DNA from: Homalodisca vitripennis
Taxonomy: Eukaryota > Arthropoda > Insecta > Hemiptera > Cicadellidae
DNA: 64,000 bases
Reading direction: 5' to 3'
NCBI RefSeq assembly: GCF_021130785.1
Contig: NC_060209.1
Location: forward strand, 23,498,001-23,562,000
A program made the translations under genes and the position numbers. Position 1 is the first letter of the stretch; each line of letters opens with the position of its first letter. The notes under the pieces were generated by a model, which had not been told where the DNA came from, made no database searches, and saw nothing but the letters and a program-made list of their open reading frames with translations. Of this stretch, positions 9,083 to 21,919 are shown in pieces.

Positions 9083-9533
9083 AGAGTGTTCAGAAAAGGG
9101 TGTCACAAACATATGTGGCTAATAGTACACATCAATTTAAACAAAAAATGTCATATAAGCTTAAGTGGAGATATGTCTCGTTTAGCCGCTAGCCACTATT
9201 TTGTATTTTATATAAAAAACATTTGGTCCTTAAAACTGATTAAGCTAAAGAAATCCAATTTAGCACTTGGATTTGAATTGACAAAAGGGGAAACATAATT
9301 GTGTTGTTTCCTTTTATTACTTAAAAAATGGTGCCTGTTGAAAATGTATTAAGTCAAATGAAAAAGAATCTGTGTGGTTGTAAAAGAATTAATAGGCACT
9401 AAATATTTCATTAGAATTCCAAAGATGCTTGTTTCAATAAAATCCGTCAGCGCATAAGGGAACAGGGTTGAACAGCCGGGAGCAGCAAACATTTTGTCTT
9501 TAAGTTTGTGATACCCTTTTGTAAACATCCTCT
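9083..9533. mobile_element. MITE with about 28-bp imperfect terminal inverted repeats
   Basis: The left end AGAGTGTTCAGAAAAGGGTG followed by TCACAAAC mirrors the right end, whose reverse complement reads AGAGGATGTTTACAAAAGGG then TATCACAAAC. TATATACA-like sequence flanks both ends, compatible with a TA-target element. The interior encodes nothing recognisable. It lies in the intron between exons A and B. Confidence 0.6.
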
Positions 9534-10926
9534 ATGTATATAAAAATATATTCTTTCAACTAATCTTTCATCTACGTACTGTAAAAATGGCATACCCTTA
9601 TCTTCAATCGTTTGTCTTGAAGCCTTATTACACTATGACCGAAAACTCTGCTTCAAATTCTCCTGTATAGTCCTGGATTAATAAAAGGTTTCAATTTTCT
9701 TTTCTTGAGAAATTGTATAATGAAAAACAAACAATCATTTTGTTTAAGCATTCAAAAACATTATTCAGATTAAACATTCAGAGTATCTCCTTGGGAATAA
9801 AACGTTTTAAATGAAGAAGTTTAAATTTAAGTAACGATTTTTGAAATAATGAACCATGTATAAGCACATGAATGCATTAAGTTAGTCACTATATGTTTAT
9901 TTAAAATGGCAGGTTTTCAAAGCAGTTATTAATTTTATATGTGTATCTCATTAGTGTTGGTATGACTAAACGTACCCAGTTAACTGTATATTGGGCTTAG
10001 TTTAATTATTTAATATTTCACTTAAGATTAATATAACTATGTTTGATAAACATTGGAAACCTTTCATTAGCATTTTAGGCTTGAATTATTCTATTAAAAA
10101 CAATTTTAATAAAAAAAAAAAATATATATATAAGTAACGAGTTTTAATTTTAGTAACGATTAGAATCATACACTTCTTTAAATAGATACAACCCGTCGAA
10201 GTATATAGCAATTTAAACATGAATGGATATTATTTTGTACATGTTTTTAGACATGTCTTATATTAAATGTAGAAAAATATGTTGCCTTTTGGTTGATTTA
10301 GAAAAAGACATACATATTTGGTGCCCATATAAATGTAACAAAACTAACTTTTTAATTACTTGAATATTCAAATGTTTTCCTTATTAATTTATGTTCAGTT
10401 TCTTGCATATAAAATTGAGTGAGTTTTGCTGAAAACGCTTTACCTTTTAAGGATCAGCTTAAGTTTATTACTAACACTCTCAAAAATATTAAATTTATCT
10501 GAATTGGATATATCATTTCTGGTATGGGAAGTAATGTGTTAACAAATGCTTGTTAAATATATAGTTAGCGTATATATAGCGAAGCATATAATTTGTTTTC
10601 AGCATGAGCTGAAAGTTAAGTCAGTTCAAACGTAATATAAATTAGGGAATATGGCGAATATTTTTGGATTGTATGTTCAAATTAATATCTACTTTAAAAC
10701 TAACACTGATTTCAGCCAAAAGACTGTACAATTTTATTATTTTAAATACTAGTATACTTAATATTCTAGAGTGTGCAGAGACAGATTATGACATTTGGGA
10801 TTATGAATTATTATTAAGGTTAGAACTTTCAATAGGTTCCTCATACATCGTTACCATAAACCATTTTGAAACCAATTGTTAAGAAAAATATTATATGATT
10901 AAAGCTATCGTAATCCAAGCACTTAC
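9534..10926. other. Intron sequence without recognised features
   Basis: AT-rich intron between the MITE and exon A. Open frames here have no domain resemblance. Confidence 0.5.
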
Positions 10927-11638
10927 TCCAGGCCATATTCTAGAAGATCTTATTACATCATAAGCAGCACAGACGAGAAGCACGGTGACTCCTGTTTCCT
11001 TGCTGAGCATGGCAGCGGCTGCGAACCCTAGACACACCGCCAGGCAGACCCACTGGCGAGCGATAGAGGAAGAATAAGGGAGATCCTTCAGGCCGAAGGA
11101 GCTCGAAGTAAGCCGAAGGTAGCCGAGTAAATCCTGTATGTTATCTACAAGTAAACAACTTCCGTTTTCTGATTCTTGGCAGCATTTCATTTTCGTTTTG
11201 CTCGTGAAACTCTTCATCTTAGACTTGGCGTTACGGTCTCTCAGCCGGATGTGGAACATGTAGGCGACGAAAGACAGGAGGTAGAAAGAACAGGCGAGTA
11301 GGTCCGCTCGGCCCACAATTCCGGAGACGGCCTCAGTGTGGATGGGGTGGGCGGCGAACAGAAGTGTGGCTAGTGAGGCTGCGGGGGACGGAAGTAGAAC
11401 TCGAGCCACCCGCAGGACCAGGCCGGTGTTCAGGACGTGAAGGAGGACGTTGACCATGTGGAAGGCTCCTGGCCTGAAGCCACAGGCCCAGTGGTTCAGG
11501 CGGAAGGTGAGTACACAGAGAGGCCGGTAGGAACCGTGAGAACCGCTGGAGTTCAAGGGAGTTCCCCAGAAGTCGTTGTGCCACAGTTCAGTCAGAGGCG
11601 TAGAAGAGAGGACGTCTGGATTGCGTAGAATTGCTCGG
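10927..11638 (-). CDS. TMTC2: TMTC2-like exon A: first luminal loop and N-terminal membrane segments
   Basis: A polypyrimidine tract and AG (11639-11640) precede the exon, and GTAAGT follows it (10926-10921). It has 712 bases: one base completes a split codon and 237 full codons end in phase 0. The protein begins SRAILRNPDVL and contains the family signatures NDFWGTPL, GSHGSYRPLCVLTFRLNH, a hydrophobic helix with VNVLLHVLNTGLVLRV, then AAHPIHTEAVSGIVGRADLL and another helix. A hydrophilic loop rich in Lys and Ser follows, then a helix with AAAMLSKETGVTVLLV. These blocks are diagnostic of TMTC mannosyltransferases. The acidic pair expected just before SRAI belongs to the preceding exon, which was not found. 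The exon is much richer in GC than its surroundings, as expected for coding sequence here. Confidence 0.92.
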
Positions 11639-11847
11639 CTGAAAAAAAAAAAAAAAAACCAGAATAAATATAACCACACACTTCCTAGTTATTATCTTCA
11701 TTATTGCAGAGGGTTGGGGATATTTAAAGTATCAGTTGTTAATTATTTAAATGGAAATTATAAATAATAATTAAATATTAAACTGGCCAACTTGATCATT
11801 ATGATAACACGATAAAAGCTTAAAAATTTTAATAAAATATGTTAAAC

Positions 11848-12490
11848 AATAATAATCTTTATTGCGGTAACAATTACAAGATTGCGTGCATGGGTAAAGT
11901 ACGTTCGTCATTATATATATTTGCATTAATAAAATTGCAGGTTTAGCTATTAAATTTTATAACACAACTGGGGTTTTTTATTTTATTCTTGTTTTTCAAT
12001 AGTTTTCAATAATTTTCATCTTAGCAACATGAACTCTTCAACGGAGTAAAATGCCTTTAACACCAGGAGGAATTTTAATCAGGATTTGAATCTTTTAGAA
12101 TCGCTGAGATGTTTAATTCCTTCAGGCAGCTTGTTTATCAGTTTCACATCAACTTGGGACGGCAATTGTTCAAATGCCGTCGTTCTAAGTTGTACAGTCC
12201 GAAAGTTGTCCCTGCCTCTTGTCTCGTATTGGTGGACGTCACTGCCTTGGACCAAGTCGCATTTGAATCGAGAATATAGAATGACGTCGAGTATATAGAG
12301 ACATAGTAAAGTTAACAATCCAAGCTCCCTGAAGGTATCTTTGTACGACTCTCTGATATTCAATTTGTAAAGAATTCTGACAGCTTTCTTTTGAACTCTA
12401 AATACTCATTCGAGTTTATATTTAGAACAGCTGCCCCACAGTCCCAAACCGTAAGTCAAATATGGATATATCAGGCCAAAGTAGGCCATC
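11848..12490 (-). pseudogene. Jockey-like LINE 3' end, decayed
   Basis: On the minus strand, with frame breaks: AYFGLIYPYLTYGLGLWGS, FRVQKKAVRIL, FRELGLLTLLCLYILDVILY, DVHQYETRGRDNFRT, TTAFEQLPSQVDVKLINKLP and EGIKHLSDSKRFKS. This is the C-terminal end of a Jockey-clade reverse transcriptase protein. It is followed by a 3' tail ending GCAATAAAGATTATTATT (near 11850-11866), typical of these elements. The 5' part is missing. Confidence 0.8.
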
Positions 12491-12499
12491 TAAAAAAAT

Positions 12500-14880
12500 A
12501 AGTTTCAGTTAGGACCCTGAAAGTTCCTTGTCATTATAGTAAAAGATAGGTCATTTTATACAGAGTAGTAAAGGCCAAGTTGTAATTTAAAAAACCTCTA
12601 CTAACCTTTCCATGTTCTAATTGCATATTTAATTAGCAGATACACTAAATTTCAAAACATCGATCACCATCAGAAATTTAAAATGTAATATTTTGTTGCA
12701 ATAATTGTTTTTAAACTGTAATATTTTAAAGCATACGTATGTTAAAATCCTTGTTTCTTACTATTTGATTGGTAACAATACTTCTAACGAACACTGATGA
12801 TAGTTTTATGCATAGATTATTTCGTAAACTAATAGCTCCATAAATGGTAAAAACATAAAAACCGTCACACCGGTATAAATGATAAGGCTCAAGCGAAAAT
12901 ATCCTGTTGCTGCGCAAAATTAGACCGCCCCACTATGCTAATGTGGAGCCAGCTGTTACAAATTGTACTCGTACTTCTTCTTTCTCACACCACTTTTTAC
13001 ACAGTTGCGTGTTTGAGCATAAAGTTGGAGTACAGTTCTTACTTCCCCTTAATATCTGGATACTTTTTACACAAAAATTTGCCGCTACTTTTTTATTGAA
13101 ATTGTTAATTTTATATTACAGCAGTAAGTAAGAACGCCCAGCGTGAGAGTTGATTAATTATTCCTAAGGTCGTTTTGATGTTTCATTAAAATATACGTTC
13201 TTATTGGAAACCCGTAAGCAGTTTTAAATATAATATTTAGAAGAGGTTATCAAGAACTAAATTTAAAAAGAGACAAAATTATATTAAAGAAAATCGAAGA
13301 CGATAAATGTTTCGAAAACAAAGGAATAATTATTCTGTTGCTCGAAATTGTATAATGCTTAATTTGAATATTTATATATTATGAGTTTCAACTATATTTT
13401 AAATATTAATTCGATACTTATTTTAAAAGGTCTGCAAATGTAAGATTACTGGCTATTATTTTTTATTTGTTGATTAAGTTTACAAATTTGGTGAAAATAG
13501 TTATAAATACTTGTGTCCAATGTTGATCAGACATTGGAAAAAAGTGTTCCAGATTAATTATTTGTCTAGAAATTTGTAATTGAAAAATATTATCATTTCA
13601 AGTTGCAATTATCCCTGTTATAGAGCATTTAATCATATTCCACTATCATACTATAGTAATCTTATATATAATGACTAAAGTTTTTAGATATGTAATAATT
13701 TTTACTTTACGGTTAAATTATTGAATTAATTTGAACCATTTTACCGGCTTTTTTATTAATTTTCATTGCATAAAATCTTTAAGAATTGTATATATATACA
13801 GTATACACATATTTTGTATATGTATGTATATGTATTGTAAATTGTGTATATATACAAGACTGAAGAAATAAATAATCCATTAATTACAATTAAGTAATTT
13901 ATGTTTTATTTTATTTATGAGTAAATGATGATAAAGTTAATACGATTGATTTAATTAGCAAAATGGTGTAAATATACAAATTTAGTAAACCCGTATCCGA
14001 GTCAGTTATTATGTACAAAAAACTATTGCTGTGGGGAAGGTTGTTATTTGGCCATGCGAGACGAGTACCATTGATGCTGTCAGGATCATCGCTGGTGCAG
14101 TAAATTAGGCGTGAAATTGAACTGAGAGGTCGGAAATTGAAAGTTGATGCTATGATCGAAATTCGAATCAGTGAATATCACTGAATTGCCGACCATTCCT
14201 GTCCCATAATTCGTTAACAGTTTGGATCGTTTCCAAACAAAACTACTTAACTAGTATTGAATCCCTTACTTCTTCAACCGAACTGAAATACATCAGTAAC
14301 AACTTATTTCCACGAGTTTTACCCACAGTGTTCTGCTTTGTGTACATTGTTTCAAACTGAAACTCATGAAATCCTACTTCGATATAAATAATTGATTATG
14401 CACAAATGATGTGTTCTTTGTAGATTGATCAAAAAGGCAATTCATTTGTTTCTTTATCCATCAGACGGGTAGGTTACGTGCTTTCAAATTTGTATTCAAA
14501 TAGCTCCCTTTACAAAAGAACACTACCAATTGATTTTTTAAACTTTAGTTTTAAGGAGAAGATAATTTTTCCGGAGTACAAATTTCCTTACGAGTGAATA
14601 AGAGTAATTAATGTTTTGCCAATGGCAAATATTATGATAGTTTTTGCAGTGTTTTGATTGAAAACCTATTTATTCAATCCTATGGGGTGATTCTTCGTAC
14701 ATAGTGCTAATTAAAATATCAAATGTATTCTTAGTTGAACGTTATCAAAGCTTATCCTACAAACTGATATCAATATGTTGGTTTCCCTGTACATCTTACG
14801 TTACTGAAAAATTCTATTTTCGTCCAACAGTACTTAAAAATCCACTAGAGTGTTATTGATAAACAACGATATTCTATCTT
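12500..14880. other. AT-rich sequence without recognised genes
   Basis: Intergenic, or the first intron of the TMTC2-like gene. It contains a TA-rich hairpin-prone stretch near 13788-13855 and a diverged block at 14115-14140 (GCGTGAAATTGAACTGAGAG) resembling one near 35718. Nothing coding was recognised. Confidence 0.5.
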
Positions 14881-14882
14881 CT

Positions 14883-15086
14883 TACTAAAGATAGGACAAC
14901 CAGCCCCATCATTGCCTCATTCTGACCGTCCTCATTGCTCATTCGAATTCATGAGGAGGAAGGTTGGCACAATACGGAGTCGCCTTTACTGATAAAAAGT
15001 GCAACGGTCACAGACAGGATTTAAATCGGTGCTATCTCTAACTCATACCGAGTCTGACGTCCTAGACCACTCGGCTGCAAGTACAA
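14883..15086 (-). mobile_element. tRNA-derived SINE (minus copy)
   Basis: The minus strand starts GCAGCCGAGTGGTCTAGGAC, a class II tRNA-like A box. A decayed B box (CCGATTTAAATCC) follows, then the tail module TGACCGTTGCACTTTTTATC shared with the copy at 17779. The right part ends in GAGGACGGTCAGAATGAGGC-like sequence. It is not a functional tRNA: the acceptor stem and the cloverleaf do not close. Confidence 0.75.
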
Positions 15087-15089
15087 AAT

Positions 15090-16010
15090 ATTACAGAGTT
15101 TCGGATCTTAGATCATTTTAAATTATTGAGGCGCTATGCACAAAGGAATACTATATTCTCCAAGATAAGTGAACTATTCAAGCCATACGATAAAGGTGCA
15201 ATAAGAATGAATAGTCCGACATAAAGCATATATTGCTCGTCACAGAGCCTATGAGTGCATCTTCGTACAGTGCCCTTGGTATCTAGCTAGTTGAAAATAA
15301 CTTTTTATTTCATTTTAATAGTAACAAAAAAACTTGTATAAGATATAGTGTAATTGGAAGTTTTATGTGAAGAAGAAATAATCGTGAGAATTACTTACGT
15401 ATCAATAAACTGCCTTCATAACTACAGCGTCACGTTTGATGAAAGAAACATTGAAGTGATTATGAAATTAAGTAATTAATTGTAATAGTCAAAGAATATT
15501 TAGCAGAAGAGCTATCAGAAAACTCAGTAACATCCTGAGTTTTCATTGCAAATTTAAAACAAAAGGTTATAAGAACAAAGAATTACTGTTTTAAGGGACA
15601 AACCTCTTTGAAGTTCTTTTCATCTTCGAAAACTGTAAAAGGGGTCTTAAAATAGAGACAGCTGAGATCTCTGTAGCACAAATTTTAATGCTGTACTAAA
15701 CGAACTTTCTATGTTTTAAAAGATCTTGTTGAGATAAGCTACTGTACAATCTCAATGAAGCAATATTCCACTTCCAGGAATGCAGAAGAAGGAGCCTGAG
15801 CTTCAGAAGTCATTAGCAAAATGTCTGTGAGGTGAATTCCTATGCTGATCCAAAACGGTAGGTATATATGTTAATGTCATCACATGTTAAAAAAATTGTG
15901 CGTTTTTCATTTAACTCCAATATGTTATTTTGAAAATGTTATCCCATTTATTAATATTTATTTTTAACGGCAGCAATCTTCATAAAAATCCTGTTACAGA
16001 GGCTGAATCA
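15090..16010. other. AT-rich sequence without recognised genes
   Basis: Nothing supported. Confidence 0.5.
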
Positions 16011-16120
16011 TGACATGTTTGTGATACTAAATAATGAAGAGCAAGATCTAATTGTGGAAGAAGTCTACAGCACTAATTCCTTGGAATTTCCTTTGGAATC
16101 GATGTTTGACATGGAATGAC
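15965..16120 (+). other. Short acidic open frame of unknown origin
   Basis: A frame of about 53 codons, open from about 15958, reads KILLQRLNHDMFVILNNEEQ, then DLIVEEVYSTNSLEFPLESM and FDME before TGA at 16117. Its composition is more protein-like than its AT-rich surroundings. It lies directly upstream of a LINE remnant on the same strand, but I do not recognise it as part of the LINE protein. It could be a transposon-derived fragment or an isolated 3' exon. Confidence 0.3.
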
Positions 16121-16179
16121 CACATTGGCCACGTTTGCGACAAACTATCCTCAGGAGTTATGTTTTGAGGTGTTTAGCT

Positions 16180-16745
16180 AGTAATGCTCGACTCAGGTTC
16201 TGATGACATCATATTATAGCTTGATTTACCTCACCTTCCCTACGGAGTGGTATTTTGTGGCACCTGTGTAAACAAACAGTTGACGAAAGTATTCAAATTG
16301 CAGAAGCAAGTGATTCGATAATCGCTCATTTAAATTTCAAAGAGTCTTGTAGAAAAACCTTAAAAAATTGCAACTGTTAAATCTGGTAAGTTTTTACATT
16401 TTCGAAATATCTCTGGTCTGCATGTTTAGGTGTACCATGACAACTGGGCAAGACATTCATTCGAATGAGACCGGAGCCAGGGGAAACTACCGAATTGAAA
16501 TGGTAAAAATATACCTGTAGCCATCACAGGCAGGTGTTAAATTCATCAACAAGCTGCCCCATTGTATAAAGAAGATGCGGCACCCAAGGTGCTCAAAACG
16601 CTTTTGAAACTATTTTAGGCGCCACACGCATTTTAAAATGTAACTGAGTTCTTGGAATTTGATTTTGAGATAGCCTAATCAGAAGATTAACTTCGGCGCT
16701 GTAAGGGAGGAATTTGCAAATAAATGAAAGAGATTGTATAATATT
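16180..16745 (+). pseudogene. Jockey-like LINE 3' end, decayed
   Basis: Plus strand with frameshifts: YYSLIYLTFP, YGVVFCGTCVNKQLTKVFKL, QKQVIR, then DIHSNETGARGNYRIE, QAGVKFINKLPHCIKK and a C-terminal remnant. The order matches the Jockey RT C-terminus also seen at 11848-12490. Several stops interrupt it. Confidence 0.65.
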
Positions 16746-16749
16746 TCAG

Positions 16750-17775
16750 ATTTATAAACTTAAAAACTGTCATTTGCTGTACATATAAATCATGGCTCTA
16801 CAATAAAAATCTATTGATTGATGTTATAGCGAACAGTGTAAACATTTTAAAAGATGGTATTGTTTGGAAGATTTAGGAAAATATAACTACATAGAAGTAT
16901 GATGTTCAATACATTAAAGGTAATACAGATTTCGTTAGTAGATTGATTTTGGATTTTTATACCCTTAATTAAGTAAAGGCAAGAGCCAGCGCATTGATAA
17001 TTAATAACATTAAAATTACCAAACTCACAAAATGTCTCTGGTCCGATATAAAATGCCAATATTTTCTGCAGTTTGCATCATTTAAAAGATCAATCATAGA
17101 GACACACTAAATGGTATGTCAACAGTATCAGTAAATCCCACTGAAATGGCCATCGATAGACGTTAAACTCAATTGACATTCTATTTCAAATTACCAATTA
17201 GGATTACTGTCAGTGGCAACGTTAAGTGACAGAAGATAATCATTGAATTTTGGATATTAATACTCTATTGTATAAATGAATTATTGATAAGCTTCCTGGT
17301 ATGATAAAGCATTAAAATTTGTCATAGGTAACTTTAATTCCTTTACAAGATAAATTTTTCCCTAAATAGTAAATGATTTGATGTTTTTAAAATAACAAGA
17401 TTGCACAAAAATATTTTCTTTATCAAGTGAAACTGTTTCAGTTATTCCAATATGTTAAATTACAGTGTTTTAGATTCCTATTATTACCGTATTATTTTAA
17501 ATTACTGACATAATTTAAGTAACCTAAATGTGCCAAAACTTCTGTTAACAGTTCTGTTATGAAGCTGATAAGGTTTCGGATACAAAAATAAGTATTGAGT
17601 AGTTCGGAAAAAAAGTTTTTTCACCATTATTAAAAATTTTACAGTGTGCAAAAATGTACTGGTTGTGATCATAGAATGCTCAGATATAAACTTAAACCAT
17701 TTATGAGTTCCGACCTGTTAGAATATAGCGAGTGACAGCATTAAACATTTTCTTGCATTGAGGTAGACCACAACT
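16750..17775. other. AT-rich sequence without recognised genes
   Basis: Nothing supported. Confidence 0.5.
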
Positions 17776-17778
17776 GGG

Positions 17779-18005
17779 AGTGTCGATGGCCGAGTGGTCT
17801 AAGACGTTGGAATTTGAGTCTGAGATAGAGATAGCGCAGGTTCGGACACCTGTCTGTGACCGTTGCACTTTTTATCAGTACCATCGACCTTGTACTGTAT
17901 CGACTCTCCCCCTTATTCTGTTAGATAAGATCCTCGCACAGGCCAGTGGCCTAAGAGGACGGGCAGAATAAGGCTTAAAAGGGGATCGGCTTCTCCCTTT
18001 TATAA
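17779..18005 (+). mobile_element. tRNA-derived SINE (plus copy)
   Basis: GATGGCCGAGTGGTCTAAGA gives an A box and GGTTCGGACACC a B box about 50 bases later. TGACCGTTGCACTTTTTATC and the GAGGACGGGCAGAATAAGGC tail follow, both shared with the inverted copy at 14883-15086. The class II (Leu/Ser-type) tRNA-like 5' end marks it as a SINE transcribed by RNA polymerase III when intact. Confidence 0.8.
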
Positions 18006-18199
18006 AAAAAGTAACATACAACAAATTTGGCCTTGCGTTTTAATAAATTTTAGTTGGGATAACATTTTGCGTAAGTCTGATGTCACAATCTAATTACTGA
18101 AATAAATATTGGACATTGAAAACACAGAGTGGAAGAAACATTGAGTTAACGAAATATCATTGTGTGGAAAATGTTACACTCCTACTGTAGAAGACGAAG

Positions 18200-19200
18200 A
18201 TTATTCTTTAACACGTTTATAACAAACTACATAAATATAGTTGTTTAAAACAATGTTAAATTGTACTGTACAATACATAAACTATACTGTAAAACGTTTG
18301 TGATAAATTTAAGAAATATAATTCTTTAGACAATATTATACTGATACGGTACAAGACATAGACCCTAGTGTAATATAATTATGATAAAATACAGAAATAT
18401 AATTTTCCAAACAGTGTTATCCTTCAATAGTACAAGATATAAATACTGTAACATGTTTGTAATAAATTTAGAAAATACAATTCTTTACACAATATTATAC
18501 TGGTACGGTACAAGATATAGACCCTACTGTAATATGATTATAATAAGTTACAGGAATATCATTTCCCGGACAGTGTTGTACTTAATAGCACAAAATGTAT
18601 ATTTTTACTGTAACGTGTTTGTAATAAATTTAGAATTTATAATTCTTTAGACAATGTTATACTAATACGGTACAGGATATAGACCCAACTGTAATATGAT
18701 TATAGTAAATTACAGAAATATCATTTCCCGGACAGTGTTATACTTCAATAGCACAAAATGTTTATTTTTACTGTAACGTGTTTGTAATTAATTTAGAAAA
18801 TAATATAATTCTTTAGACAATGTTATACTAATACGGTACAGGATATAGACCCAACTGTAATATGATTATAGTAAATTACAGAAATATCATTTCCCGGACA
18901 GTGTTGTACTTCAATAGCACAAAATGTAGATTTGTACTGTAACATGTTTGTAATAAATCTAGAAAATATAATTATTTAGACATTATTATACTGATCCGGT
19001 ACAAGACATATCCTCTACTGTAATATGTTCAAATAAATTACAGAAATATAATTGTTCGGTCAATGTTATACTCGTACTGTATAATACGTAGACTATACTG
19101 TAATAGGTTTGTAATAAATTACAGAAATATAATTGTTCAGTCAATGTTATACTCGTACTGTATAATACGTAGACTATACTGTAATAGGTTTGTAATAAAC
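18200..19200. repeat. Dimeric tandem repeat, about 160 bp made of two 80-bp halves
   Basis: The phrase TATACTGATACGGTACAAGA and variants recurs at about 18343, 18505, 18658, 18824 and 18986. The related half (CAGTGTT.TACTTCAATAGCA) alternates with it. The last two copies (near 19058 and 19140) are pure 80-bp repeats. The alternating halves show an old 80-bp unit that became a 160-bp dimer. No coding role. Confidence 0.85.
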
Positions 19201-21915
19201 TTTAACGTTCTAAAACAATAACTTCTTCCGTTTTATAAATGTATAGCAATAACGAAAATATAATATGATTTTGATGTAATATTTTCCTTGGTAAACTATT
19301 AAATCAACGAACTATTGCTTTTGTGAAAAATACAAATTAAATCTACTCAAAATTGTTCTAATCAATAAGAATGGGCTCTATAATGCTGCTGGAATACATT
19401 TTACTGGAATATCTCCTGTTGTTCTTTTCGAACAATAATTCACGCCTTTTGCTGCTAAGCTGATTTCACAGAAGTTATAATTAAGGCGTCAAATAACAAA
19501 CAATACCAATTATCAAAGACAAGTTCTGAGATGAATAAATTCATCTCTTTTGCAACTGAAATTTTTTAATTTCTGTAAATTTGTTCGCAATAATTGTCTA
19601 ATCAGTATGTTTTAATTTATCGGCATTAAACCGTGAATATGTGATAATTATGTACGTTTTCAGTTTAAATTTGTAATAAAGACTGATATAAAAATAGTAA
19701 TTGAAGAAAATACATGATGCAACATTAGTACAGTGAAGATGGATTTTAAACACCGAAAGCATCAGGTTGATTAGTAGATTTTGCTGAAACAATAAAACTC
19801 AAATGTAAGTTTAATGTTGTGTTATACTAAAATATAAAGACATTAAACGTATATTTTAAAAGTAGCAAATATTTTACGTTTATAACTATTGAGACACTAA
19901 CTGGTAAGTTTATAATTATAATTATGTTTCAGGAAAATATAATTTTGATGAACTAAGTTTTAAACAGTTTCCGGTGATTGTAGTGCATGATAAATGTAAG
20001 ATAGAAAGTTATTTTTTGTAAAAACCTTTACATTGTCAATTTATATAAGTTCTTAACGTGCCGCGTTCGATTTTTGGGTTTGGTTATTTATTGTTAATTT
20101 CAGTTATATTACTCTTAGAGAAAAAGTCTGAAAATAGGTAAAGTTAGAAATTAATTTATCACTCTTTGAGGACTTTTGGAACAGCAAATTTGATTATCCT
20201 ATTAAGTAATTTGGTCCAAGCGAAATGGCTCAAAATAAGGTGGTAAATATTTTATGGAAAACGTTATATTGCAAAAAATTTCATTGAATGAAATTACCAA
20301 AAACATACATGGATTTTAGATAAATGATCCTCAACAAAGTTAAATTTTTCTGACTGTAAACGAGGTTTAATTTCAGTTAGTCATATTTAGTGCATTTACT
20401 TTAAAGATTCATATTCTCAACAGTTTATCTCCGGTTTATAGATCCCAAACTACTATATACAAATCTATAACACCTTATGGAACAATAAAAGGATGTTTTT
20501 ATGTCAACAGGGAAGATATTTTAATGGGCTTTAGTAATGAAAGTAAAAATCGAAAGCACCGCATTATTCTTCCCATATTATAGACAGATGGTCTCAAAAT
20601 GCAGTTTAATTAGTTACATGATCTACCAGCGTTTAATTTTTACAGTAAGAAATTTCAATTCATTGTCAAAATGATGCAGCTTTTTATCAAAACAAATATT
20701 TAGTTTCTTCTACACACAGGGATTCCGTTTTTGCATCTACTGGAGTTAGATTTAAATCAATTTAGACTTTACTGTATCGTAAGACTCGTTAAACCGCTAC
20801 GCGTAAGATCTAAATACTTTGGTAGAACGCATTATAAAAATTTACAGCCTATTCATGAAGGATGTTTGACCATTAAATTTATATATTTTCCAAATATTTT
20901 TACATTGTGTTTATATTGCTACTAAACTAATTTAAAAATCTGTATTGGTTTTTGACATTATCGAGCGATGATTTTTAGTCTTAGGCAGTTGGCTCAAATA
21001 TGGCTTGTTGTTTGGTTACTTTTTTAGAAAACATTATTTAAAATACACTAAGCTGAGTAGTGTATTGAAATATTCGCACAACGTAAAAAATATTTAATTA
21101 ATTTCAAACAAATTAGTCTCAGTAAAAGTAATTATCTTCTTTAAAATACAAATATTTGAATACAATTTGAGCTTCACTGAAGAAAACAAATATAGCAATC
21201 GCTAGTGGTTCATGTGTGTGCCACGATGATACGTGCTTTCGTTAAAAAATAACATAAATTAATGTAAAGAGTATTAAATTATAAAGAATTTGAGTAGATC
21301 ATATCTGAGATCTCATGATATCTAAACACCAGAGTCCAATCACTAAACCAGATATTTTAAATTCTAAAAATATGTAATTTTGGAGAAACATGAGACTTTA
21401 AATAATGCCATGAAATGCATCAAGTTGTATATTTAAATATTAGCTCTCTGTGTACCAATTAAAAAAGTAATAAATCATATCGTGTATATTGTACGAAAAC
21501 TTTAGATAATTAAACTAGTTTAAACTTGACATAGCAAATTGAAAATGTTTAATAAATAAAATATAGCTTAAACAAAAGTATATTTAATTAATAAGCAGAG
21601 AAATATTGTAATAGAGACAAATTTAATAACGAGATTGTTTGACAACCTAGTCGTGACTACATTTATTATCAAGTTACACTAAAATAAAAATCTTGAAAAA
21701 AATCTAGCAAAGCTCAACGTTATGAAGTATTCACATGGTAAAACTCACGCAAATCACAGGTGACTTGGTCATTTGTATTAAAATAAAATATATGTCATCC
21801 ATATTATATAATAAAAGGGTAAATGTACTAAGTACCAGGTGAAGTTGTTTTTGACAAAGAAATCAATGTGGCTCCATCCCGAGTCTTGACTTATGATTAA
21901 TAAGAAGTCCCGTAG
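19200..21915. other. AT-rich sequence without recognised genes
   Basis: Nothing supported. Open frames at 19598-19792 and 20731-20925 have no recognisable domain. Confidence 0.5.
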
Positions 21916-21919
21916 CGGC

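Larger units (their letters stand above)
901..11638 (-). other. TMTC2: TMTC2-like gene locus, central part (four exons visible)
   Basis: This span covers four coding exons read right to left with introns of 2184, 2939 and 3851 bp, each starting GT and ending AG. The exons join in phases 0, 1 and 2, and the joined protein follows TMTC2 order: luminal loop and membrane helices, the DUF1736 region, a long variable loop, more helices, then TPR repeats. TMTC proteins are multi-pass ER-membrane O-mannosyltransferases that modify cadherin-type and related domains (family knowledge). The first coding exon (membrane anchor and acidic catalytic motif) lies upstream of 11638 and was not found. The last visible exon ends in phase 1 at 901, so further TPR exons must lie beyond the left edge. 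I prefer TMTC2 over TMTC1 because the first TPRs resemble TMTC2 as I remember it; this is recall, not a search. Confidence 0.88.

Noticed and set aside
13788..13860. AT-rich palindromic region as a microRNA hairpin
   Set aside because: It is simple TA/TG repeat sequence that pairs in many registers, with no defined arm.
17779..17860. Functional tRNA gene
   Set aside because: The A and B boxes are present, but no closed acceptor stem or anticodon arm is seen. The same body recurs with a shared non-tRNA tail at 14883, so it is a SINE.
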